Of a stretch of 64,000 nt of DNA, positions 38,828 through 50,800 are shown piece by piece. The stretch spans positions 767,501 to 831,500 of the forward strand of contig JAQISU010000247.1 of NCBI GenBank assembly GCA_029339505.1. Reading direction: 5' to 3'. Positions within the stretch are counted from its first letter, which is position 1. The number at the start of each line of letters is the position of its first letter. A program made the translations under genes and the position numbers. This DNA comes from Unio delphinus (taxonomy: Eukaryota; Mollusca; Bivalvia; Unionida; Unionidae). The notes beneath the pieces were generated by a model. It saw nothing but the letters and a program-made list of their open reading frames with translations. It searched no databases and had not been told where the DNA came from.

Positions 38828-41800
38828 TACGTCGCTGAAGAAAGGGGGAAAAAAATTAACTTCGATAGCATCAAAATTAGTGGAAATACATAGATTAGGA
38901 AATGAAGAAAATTACGAAAATCAGCCGCTGAAACTAGGCTTTTACTTGACAGACTGAAGTATTTACACGAGGTTTGGTTTGCAATAGTGATGACAAGTGG
39001 AATTTGTATGTACATCAAATGGAGTGCACGTGTTGATAGTGTAAATTCATGATGGATTTTTATGGATCATTCATGGCAAGAGAAACAAATTGGTACGAAA
39101 ATCATTTTATCTTTACGTGTCAGTTTTATTTCTGCATGTAGTTCGAAATTTATTATACAATTTTCTATGTAATTTTATTGAAAACTTTTAGCTTAAAAGA
39201 ACATAAATCTAAAATAATAACATTTATGACTCAGCTCTCTGAAACAAATCTGGAAACAAAGTTTTGTCAGCAAGTCTCAGGGATACTGTGAGGCACTGCT
39301 CTAGGCGATCTCTGCAGCTGTCAGGGACTACCTAGCTGTTTGGCTCAGGGATTAATGTGTTAACAAGTACATACTTATATCACTATTAACATTTCATAAC
39401 TAATTAATGATTACTGGTAATCCTGATTTAATGAGTATATGCTTATACCACTATTAACATTTCCCAACCTGACACAATAATTGGAATTTCTTTTTCAATT
39501 GCACATGACATCGGCAGTGTCACCAGAAGACATACTGAAATTGGCATGTGATGTCCAAAAAACTAAACTGGTCTTTCCAGCTGTTATTTACAAGAATCCG
39601 AATACTCATTATTATTCTTCTGTGTTAATTATTAATACTTTTCTAGATGTTTATTTTCCCATTTTATCATTAACATGCACCGCTTTCTTGATGCCATTTT
39701 TAAAACAATTAAATAATCAATAATTTGTAATTAAGTTGTGAATTCTCTATACCACAATAAGGCATGATGGCCGACATCATACAGCTTGTAATGTACTGCC
39801 CCCAGTGGGACGTAATAGTTATCAAAGCGATTTAGTTAATCACAGTTAGGAATGCGAATAGCCGCTAGAGCAACATTAAACTGACATTAATAGGAGTGTG
39901 TATCAGTTCCATAGCCTTATTGTTTGATACCAGAAGATGGAAGAAAAAAAACTGAAAATAATTAGGTTGGGTTATACATTTAAGTTGTAGGGAAAAAAGT
40001 TCCATATATATATCTTCAGTTTGTATGTAATTGACCAAACTGTTATATTTTACATACAGTGGTGCATGTTGTATATCTTTGCTCAGACCTCTATCATTCC
40101 TTCCATTAAATTCGTAATTTTATTGTTTGCTCAATATGGATAGTTTCACAGTATCATCACGATCGATCATCTTCCCATAAGTGGAGGATCACATCGCTCC
40201 CACCCCTTCACATACAAGTAAAATTTCATGGAACCATGTTCAAAATTAAATGTGAAGTGCTTGTTAAAATGTATCTACCATGATGTCAAACAAAATTGAC
40301 CTTTAGTCTCTCCAACCTGTAGAATTTCACAGGACACTACCGAACATTTATAATCAAGAATTGTAGCTGCACCTCTTTCAATATATTTTCAAGGGCCCTT
40401 CAAATATATTTACTGTGGTTTGGATATGATGCACCTGTATAATTAACACGTATACAGCAAACAAACGGAAAGCAAACAGTCTTTACTACCTTGTATACCA
40501 CAGTTGACATGGTGGTATAGTGTGCCAGAGATAACTGTGGTTTATGTGTAGTAGCAAGTTTGTTGATAAAGTTTAAATATACTGCATTAACATTGTTTTT
40601 AATTATCTGATTTTCTTTAGTCACCTTTTATTTTAAGATTTTTGGTTCAACAATGCTTCCCAATACTGATCTCCATTGTCCCACACTAAGATCTGACAGC
40701 TTATGGGTCATGTGACCTTTGAACCAATGGAAATGCAGCTTTCAGACACCTGAAGGTAAATCAATTCACTTAGCACACACTGATGCTCCTAGGCCATACT
40801 GCTCCAGTCTCCCAAATGCAAAGGCATGTTTCATCTGATTGGCTAATAAAATTAGCCAGTATGGTAATAACATACATCACCAGAATATGACCCTGGTCAA
40901 ATCTTCATGTATATATGATTTTAATCAGGCTAAAACTAAATCCAGGACAGTTTCATGAGGTGAAGAATGACATAAAAGTATGTCTTCTGAACTGAATTTA
41001 CCGAATGAAAAATATCAGCTGATCATTATCTTTTGTAGATAAAAAAATAAAAATATATTTGAGAAGGTTTCACATGTATTAACAATTTAGAAAAACAAAA
41101 CAGTATGATCAGATTGTTAAAACATGGTTCTCATTTACAAGCTAATCTGTCTGAAACAGCTGCATTAATTATAAAGTCCTTATATATTAATATATTTACA
41201 ACCTGTATGATTAATTCAAAACTTTGGGGAGAAAGATCGAGTAGGTTATGAGGAGCAGTTAAAATATGCACGGCAAAACACCAATTTACATTTAAAATTT
41301 ACTCTAATTATTTCACGACTAGGAAAAGGTATCAAACGAACTGTGAAAATTACAAATAGCAAATGAGAGGTTTCCTGCTATCATTAAAAGCAGTATCTTG
41401 CTCTATTTGAAATTGTATTATTTGTTATACATCTTTTACTTTCTGATTCGGACTAAAATTGTTTTCATTTATAAAACCAATAAAGAAAAATACCCTTGGG
41501 ATCATTATGACATTGTATCACTATTGCAGACAGCCATACTGCTTGAACATGTATAAAGTTTGCATTTGTAAGAAAAAGTGATAATGGTTCAGTGGCATTT
41601 CAAGGTGAAATAATATTTCATGTCCGCTTCCCAAAGTTAAATATTCCATTTTAAGTAAGCATTGTCCTCATAAACCCAGTGTGCAACCAATTCTGGACAA
41701 GTTGGGCAAATTCCAAGCGATACTTCATTCTATGTGGAAATCCTACATAATTTAAGAAAAGAATTAAGAAGTCCAGCTAAACAGTAATAATGCCTTGCCT

Positions 41801-44800
41801 ATTCAAATGTCAACCACTCTTCCACAGTTGAGTTGCATAAAATGTGTACACCATAGTATGGTGGTAATTGGGAAGTATTTATGCCTAAAACCACACAAGG
41901 TCATGGAGACAGCATAGAATGGATTAAGTACTCCACCATACCACATACGTGTACAGACAAAACGGCTCACACGAGCTGTACTGTTGTGGGTCTGTGTCTA
42001 GCTATCTATTAATTTGAATTATCTTAGTATTCCTGACCACTCTGCATTCCCTGGTCTTTCTCAGATCACTGTATTCTTTAAAAGTTAACACTCAGAACAG
42101 ATGTTTAACCTCCAATACAGGATTTTAACACTCCACTGTTGCCCAGCAACTAATGGAATTCCAGTGTTGCCATGTATTATTTTCACAATTTCTGCTGGTA
42201 ATGAGAGGTATTTCAATCCAAGCAAGGAAAGGCAGGCTGGGTGGTATAGAAATGGGTTTGTACTGCCAATCAAGTATCAAGGTTAATACATATATACACT
42301 ACTGCCAATCAAGTATCAAGGTTAATACATATATACACTACTGCCAATCAAGTATCAAGGTTAATACATATATACACTACTGCCAATCAAGTATCAAGGT
42401 TAATACATATATACACTACTGCCAATCAAGTATCAAGGTTAATACATATATACACTACTGCCAATCAAGTATCAAGGTTAATACATATATACACTACTGC
42501 CAATCAAGTATCAAGGTTAATACATATATACACTACTGCCAATCAAGTATCAAGGTTAATACATATATACACTACTGCCAATCAAGTATCAAGGTTAATA
42601 CATATATACACTACTGCCAATCAAGTATCAAGGTTAATACATATATACACTACTGCCAATCAAGTATCAAGGTTAATACATATATACACTACTGCCAATC
42701 AAGTATCAAGGTTAATACATATATACACTACTGCCCAAGTTTGTAACATTTATTATGTGTCTATTTCATAGCTGCCAAACCCCCCCCCCCCCCCCCCCCC
42801 CCGTGCAAAAATACTGATTACTTGTGACAAAAATACTGATTTTCAGGAACAAATACTGATTTTTAAATTTCAATGCATATGTATCTATTTACAACATATA
42901 TAACCATCAGTAAAGTTGGACAGTGCCTTACATAACTATTTAATGTCAAAGATGCACATTTGTACCTTCTGGAGTTGCACCATGTTCCATATGGGTGCCC
43001 ATTCAGAAGGTGCAGAGTGCAACACACTCAAATACAAGCTATTTATAGGAGCCCTTTCCACGCCTCATTTATTTTTTAATCATTGATTCAAATGTACCAA
43101 CTTTCATTGATTATCTCAGTTCTGAGATTTTCTTATTTAAATGTTTTCGTTCAAGCATAAGAATTATCTTTTGCGATTTTAATGTCTGAAAAACTTCTGC
43201 AAAATAAATCTCCAAGAACACTAGTAACTGAAAAATGAAGGTTTATTTCTAAAAGAAATTTAAAAATCAAATTTCGATTGATGTACACTAAGGTTCTCTC
43301 AGTCATTTGTCTACGTCGTAAGTTCAGGTTGAGTTGTGTGTGATGAAGCAGGAAGCTGATGTTTATTAGCTTTTTCGTGCTCTTGCATTTCATAGGCGCC
43401 TCCGTGCCCAATAGCGAAATCACATTACACAATTTACAAAACGTCAATTTTTCTCCTTTACTATATGGTTTCACAAATCTATACAAGACGGCACAAATAT
43501 CCTTCCAGTTGTCTTCTATTTCTCCTGGGGAAAATTCTGAATATTATGCCTTCCAATTTATCATGACCAGAAGCCGAATATTACGTAGACTAGATACAGC
43601 ACCAGCGGTAACTATTGCGAAATCCAATATGGCGGAAAACGACAGACATGGTAGTCTTGATTTCGAATGAACCAATCGTATTGTAGAACTGCATTCGTAT
43701 ATACATGTGATATACTCTGTCAAAATAGAACCGAGAGTGCGTTCTAAACTGACAATTCCAAAGAAATTTTATTATTTTTTTTTTAAATTAAAAAACGTAT
43801 TTTTTGCCAAAAAAACGTACACCCGTATTCAGGTCAAAAATACGGGACAAATACGGAAAAAACGGGACAGTTGGCAGCTATGCTATTTTATGACATTTGG
43901 CAATTAGTGGTAACAGAGAAGTCTTTCATGGGCAAAATGCAAGGTCTGCATAACAATGAAGGAATGAGGAACAGGGTTGCATGCATATTCTCTTGTGAAT
44001 CCAAAGTGTTTCTATTGAACATAACAATGTCAGCCCTCAAATTACAGCATTTGCACCAATTTTGTTTTCAAGCTTGAATGTTCAGTGATATTCAAAAATT
44101 GCATACTATATCAGATGACAGTACCTGAATATAACAATGGACCTGAAATTAATTAAGAGAAATAACAGCTGCATTGCCAGTGTAATAAAGAAACGTATAA
44201 AGGAATAACTTTTCATCCAGACAGAAACGACAAAATCTTACTAGCACAGGATTCATACACCTAGGTGTGACAAAATTAAAGAACTTTCTTTATCCAATTT
44301 TTTGCAAAAAACCTGATGATCGGTGCATTTAGATGTATCAATGACCATTTAAAGAATCAGTGAGAATGTTGGCGTCAAGCACTGGGACATCATGTCACAG
44401 ACATGTAGCATCATGTCCAAACCCACATGATCTATACATCAGATCGACCAGTCCTAACACTAACCACTTAACATGTTAACCCCTGGTTGTAGTGCAACCA
44501 AAATGTCCCGATTATTTGGCATCATTATAGAGCTAAATCTGTCTACCTTTATATAATACCACCAACATTTGTGTATCATGCATGACCCTGACGCTACAGA
44601 CCTTGGCAGTAGGCTACTACCTATTGCCCCGTAAACGCAGGTTTAGGGGTTAATTGGTGAGCACCAAGCAAGGCAGCTGTTAATATAAAAAAATAGCAAG
44701 TCTTTGGTATGACTTGGCTGTTGATTAAATCCACGACCTCACACGAGGCAGATGCTCTAACCACTAGGCCACCAGAGCGATCGCGTAATTTATACATACT

Positions 44801-47800
44801 CAAAGTTGTCCACATAAGACAAAATTGATCTTTGGAATAACTTTGATGCATGATATGACACATTCAGATGAGATTTTAAAATCATCTGCCACAAAAGTAT
44901 GCTGTGTCACAGCATCTAAATTTTACAGGTACATTTAAACATAGATGTAAGTATATTGTGTAGTAAGCAGCCTTCCTGTTAACAGGCACATGGCCATAAT
45001 TTACGACTAAAGCATGACCGTGACGCCAAATAAGGCAATAATGGACTCCTAGCACCCTTCTGAAATTTAGACTATATGTCAAATATCAGAAACTTGGACA
45101 CACATTAACAAATTGTGACCACATATGTGTATATTATTCATAATCTTCAGAGAGTTTGAACAGCCGATTCACAAAGATGTACCATTGCCATAGAAAACAT
45201 ACAAAGAAAGATCGTTGGAAACGATGCGTACGTCTCTATAATCAAGTGCACATGCGATTTGAAATATCTCACTGTTCACATGTTGTAAACCCCACCCCCC
45301 ATAGCAAACTTTTTAAAAAATTACATTATGTAATTGTTGTTGTTGGGTTTAACGCCACATTTCAGCACATGATAGGTTATATGGAAGCCATTATTAATGG
45401 TGAAGGAAAAACACTGGAAAGAACCACCGACCCACAAGAAGCTACTGAAAGCTTTCTCACATACCCATATTGGTTGAATCTGAGATATGATTTAATGGCA
45501 TGAAAAGAAACTTTTGTACATCGCTTGTCAATTAATATTATACTTCCCAAGGGCTGAGGCTTATTTTCAAGATGAAGACGATTTTCAAGTACTTTTCAAG
45601 AATGAATCGCAATTTGATTACTTTTGAAGGCACCCTGCTGTATAGAAAAATAAAAGTTGTTGGTCTTTAACTACTAATCACAAGAGGACAAGCAGTGGAG
45701 TCAATTTTGTAAAGCCATAACCTGAGACTTATTAAACATCTCAATTTATCGCTCTAAAAATGAGACCTCTGGAAACATGTGGTTTTTTATAGTTGACAAA
45801 AATTGAACTCTTCATGAAAACATATGGCATATTGGGACTGAAACAGACTTACATCTTGATAATGGGGGACTTGTATCATGGAGGAAATTTAAGGATGTGC
45901 TCAAATCTGTTTTTCCCCAATATGTACTTTCCAAATGTGTTATTGTGCACTCTATGATTTCTAGCACTAATGAGCATCCAAACATTTCCAGCTTCGCAAG
46001 CAAAATAATCTTCGTAGAAAATTCAGCACAACCCCTAGAGCTATTGCAAACGCCTACAATGAATTATACAATTGACATGCCAATATAAAATGGTAGCACT
46101 AGTATATGTAAGAATAGTTTTATATGGAAAAATTGCAGAAAAAGCTACCGTACTGTTTTAGCATCTAGTTCATGAGGTCCACTGGCTAAAACTTTGTCTA
46201 CGCTAGCTGGGTCTCGATATGTTACAAAGCCAAAGCCCCTGAAATAGAAAAGAAAATAATGAGAACTTAGTTCTGATGAACTGTGCTCTCTAAAGAAAAA
46301 TATGTAAATACACAGCTGATACAGTACATTCTAAGAATTTGAATCACATAAATATTAATTACAGATATGGTAGAGTCAACTAAACAAAATGGGGCCATTT
46401 ATCAAAATCTGGCGGTAACAAATATCCTTATTGTTATTAATTCAGGAGCATTCAAAAACACCACGATCACTCCAACCTCTTCCCTACTGAGATTTTTAAT
46501 TCCTAATGCTTCAGTAACCATCCCTTCTCTTGAATTTGATTATAAACACTTAACAGACATGCCAACTATACCAAAACTGTCCCAGCAGGAGAGATGAGAA
46601 TGTCCATGAATTTTACCAGTTATCAGCAAGGTGTAACACATTACTGCTATTATACTTTCACCCAGTGCTATTGTAGTAAAGTTTTTAAAACAATTTATTT
46701 AAAATGTTTGATATATGAAAATAATGCAGGGATTGCAAACATTACTTTGAAATGAAAAGTTTGTCGTCAAGTACATGTACACCTATATACCTAAAGTTTT
46801 ATCAAATTTGACAAATTTTTATGCAACTCAAATGTAGTGCTACCTCACAACTTGGCAATTCTTATGATTTGTATTTTATTTGACATTACCCACTGTGAGA
46901 GATTCTCAAACAAGTAGATAATGTCCAATAAGAAGTATTGTGTTCTTTCCGACATTTATTCGTAAGTATTAAAATTTTCATCGTTATCCTTCTATACTGT
47001 GATTATTCTAATTTAAAAGAGGCTTATTTTCTCTTGCAACCTCAACATATACCACTTGCTGTATGCCATAGGAATCTGGTTACAAGTATTCCAGAAGTCT
47101 GTATTTTAAGGACTATTTTTAAAAGACTACAGGCAAAATCATAGAAATATGCATGTGTGACTTTTGAGTCAACATTGTTTCCTCCATGCTGCATTAAAAA
47201 GTCTTTTATTATCGCTTTTACTTGAGTATTTTGTATGCATCTTGGGTCTGACATGAAGACAAGTTGCTTGCATAACTGAGGAAAATAAAGTCAATCATGA
47301 AATGGAAAATCTAAGCGCAATACTGAATAAACTCCAGAACATCTATTTAGACCAATGTCACTGAGAAAAGTAGTGAAATTGATACCACTATTTCAAAATC
47401 AGCTGTAATGTTCCTTTTCAGCCTTATAACACTACTACAATTGTTCTCAACATACAGTTATTGAAATGCTATCATTTCTGCCACATAATTTCTTCACAAG
47501 CGTTTGCTTCTGATTTCATTATTTGCCCCACATCCTGAATGGGACTGACTACAGAACCTAGTGAATTACAAGGAATCTGCATGTATTAATCATGTTGTCA
47601 AGAACTGTCTGGTTTCTGCAAAAATTCACACAGTGGTAAATTAAATCGTGAATATGTGGCAGCTATCCCAGTTATGATGTAGTATACCAATCGGGCTTCA
47701 TTTGAGAACTATTTATATGTAAGACATTGATAATGTGCATTCTGAAACTTGCATAACTTTGAAATAGTTTCTTTACAATGAATCTTTCCTTTGTGACCAA

Positions 47801-50800
47801 TTCAGCTTTTATGACATGTATTTGGTGAATTTTTGTGCGTATACATGCCAAGTGCTGTACAAAAGTAAAATAATACCATTTAAGTATCGTTTGACACCAT
47901 TTTCAATCAATCCTCATAAACGTTTAAAATTTCAAGCAATGACTTATTTTATATGGAAATGATGCACACTTGAACAAAAGGAAATAGCTAACCAAACAGT
48001 CCAACTAACACATTAACCCCTGAGCCAAACAGCTAGGCAGTTCCCGACAGAATACTTGCAGATCACCCACAGCAATGTTAGCCTTACCAGTGTCTGCATC
48101 CCTAAGACTTGCTGAGAATACTTGGTTTGGAGATTTTTTCAGAGAGCTACGAGTAATAAAAGTTCTTTTTAGATTTACGTTCCTTTAATTAAGCTAAAGT
48201 CTGGCACAGCAGTTCTCAATAAAAGAACGTACAAAAATTGTATAAAAATTTCAAACTACATGCTGAAATAAAACTTACAAAACTAAACCTCGTGTGAATA
48301 CTTCTTCAGTTTGTCAAGTAAAAGTCTACTTCCAGCGACTGATTCTATTAATTTTCTTCATTTTCTAATCTAAATATTTCCACTAATTTTGCAGCTATCA
48401 AAGTCAATTTTTCCCGCTTTCTTCAGCAATGTACACGCTATGTAAGCTAACATTTTATTGGTTAAACAGCATGCATAATTAGTAATGGCTTCAAATCAAC
48501 TAATGGTTTACAGTGATTTAACTTGTCGTTCGGGATACAGGCATAGTAAAATACTGCCACTCAAACTCTGCGCTTGGGACACAAGATATGCAAACTCAGC
48601 CCCGTTATTGAGGCACTCGGGAGATGAGGCAGGTAAAGTGTGACGAGTTATCGAGGTGGCAAGGGTTAATGCATCAAGCTGAAATGTGGAAATATATAAC
48701 TGGAAGTAATAATTCCCGCATTACTGAAGTGATATGCATGTTTGTCTTGCAACAAATACTGGCTTAAGATAATGATTTTTAAGAATTTGAGGAGGATGAA
48801 ATTACTGAATTGACGTGGAACTGGAATCAGATGTACGTGCTTGCTTGAAGTGAAAAGATGGCATGCCTGTCAACCCCACATTTACTGGTATCCAAAATTA
48901 AATGTTGAGATGGTGAATACTGAACCTATGGACTATTTATAACTTTTTTTTGATGAAGAGCTATTTCATCTGATAGTAGATCAAACAAATCATTATGCAG
49001 ATCAAAAAGTTCATGCAGCATACTTTAAGGAGAACAATACTTTGAAGAAATGGTAGCTTGTCACACCTGAGCATCTATAAACCCTTTGTGCATTGATTAT
49101 AGCAATGAGTTTGGTACATAGATCTGATCTCGATTCCTACAGGGCTACTGGTGATGATGTGACATCAACACCATACTTCAGAAGAAACAAATGAGCATGG
49201 GATAGATTTCTACCTATTCTAAGCAAGTTACACCTGGAAAACGAGAACAATCAAGGCGACACTTTACACAAGGTCCGCCAAATGAATGGAATAAAATTAA
49301 GCATTTGCTGAAGTTTATTCACCAGATATGAACCTCAGGTCTGATGATATTATAAAAAATAACAGATTAAAACTTTTCATTAATATTTATTAGTGACTCT
49401 GGGGGGTCTAAACTTACCTCTGACATTCATGGAGTGGTTATTTTCAAAACTCTTTACCTTTTTCTTTACCTGTGATTTTCACAGTTTAGATATAATTTTG
49501 TGACAGACATTACATATACATGGTTGAACTACTAAAGAACATAATATCTCTTAGATATATTTGAATTTTTCCATTAAAAAGCAAACAAAAATACAGATGA
49601 AATAGAATTTGTAACTTGCCCTTTTTTCTGTATTTGCAAATATGTTAAACTGACACATCTTGAAACTGATCTTAGTGTAGACATCCATCATCATTTTTCA
49701 CACAGGGTCTGTGTATCTATTGTGCATCTTTATTGAAATGTATGTAATTTATAAACTGTAGTTTTATTATGAACTGCAAAACAATATAGCACCTAAAGGG
49801 GTTATGTTTAGTTTGTTGTGAAAATTCAGAGACCACTAATGAAATAATGTGCGTGTGTGATTTGGATTCTTAATGTAGCTTTAAAAACTCTGAAGTCTTA
49901 TCACAATGATGCCTAGACTGGCATCATGCCACAGACACGTTGCAGCAAGCCACACCCAGTCATGTTAATCCTGGGACCAGGCCGACCAGTCCTATTACTA
50001 CCCTCTTAATGCACAGTGCTAAACAAGGTAGCTGCTAGCACCATCGTTGGTACTACTCTGCCGGGGATCAAGCCAACGATCTTCCACATCCAATGAGAAT
50101 CTTCTAACCACCAGAGCAGTCAATTCAAACAATCCTTTTTCAATACCATCATCACACCAGAAACATAAAAAATGTCCACCAGAGCAGTCAATTCAAACAA
50201 TCCTTTTTCAATACCATCATCACACCAGAAAAATAAAAAATGTCCGTTGTACCTTCTATATTGACAAAAATCAAAACTCTAAACCTGCTTTTACTCCTAA
50301 GCAATATTAACTTTGTCTAATCCAATTTGCTGTGCTGCCTCTCTGCTGAATTCCCTTTCTCAAAAGAGTGCTAGCATTTACACACCACGGCTTTATTTTA
50401 AAAAATGCAGACCTAACAGAAATTAGATACTGGCTTTGCAAGGTACAGATATCAAAAACCGTTAGTTGTCAGTACAAGTCATACAGGTGAGCATCTTTAT
50501 GATTGGCAAATAACAGATACCTGATCAGTCAAGTTCATTTATCTTTGTACCTTATCAAGGAGCTAAACAAATTTCGACTAAGAAAATGTCAAGGCCCCAA
50601 AAAACAAAGCATATGACAGACCAATCATTGTGTCTATCCAGTAAACAATTAGATAGGCAGCAAGTCAAGCATGCAGGTTGCAATTTTATCATTCACCACT
50701 TCAACAACATAATCTTATCATCCACTTTGTATACCTGGCTTCAATGACAGGATAATATAGATCTGAGGGCTGTTTTACAAAACCACAATAGATCAAGTAA

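Larger units (their letters stand above)
42767..43882 (-). mobile_element. Degenerate relative of the CATA transposon
   Basis: This 1,116-bp element has termini CATAGCTGCCAA and its inverse TTGGCAGCTATG, flanked by perfect 6-bp duplications CTATTT (42761-42766, 43883-43888). Subterminal repeats are AAATACTGATT (three times at the left) and AAATACGGGAC/AAATACGGAAAA/AAAACGTA at the right. A tract of 23 C (42780-42802) follows the left terminus. It retains a zinc-finger remnant of the same type as 5525-6684. Confidence 0.9.
32277..46153 (-). other. msi: Intron 4 (about 13.9 kb)
   Basis: The intron lies between the weak exon 4 donor and the acceptor ATCAACAG of exon 5. It contains a TTAA MITE, several SINEs, a degenerate CATA-type transposon, a 39-bp minisatellite and three long TA tracts. 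The stretches 35740-37190, 39470-42260 and 45490-46150 show no feature I can support. Confidence 0.85.

Noticed and set aside
42153..42746. 197-codon open frame
   Set aside because: It is almost entirely the 39-bp minisatellite, whose unit length is a multiple of three. No domain or gene structure supports it.
45156..45503. 115-codon plus-strand frame
   Set aside because: Its second half is the inverse of a truncated SINE1, and the first half shows no conserved features.
46555..46600. Solo end of a CATA-type transposon (CATGCCAACTATACC), and similarly 48864-48885
   Set aside because: Only about nine bases match the terminus and no partner end or 6-bp duplication was found.
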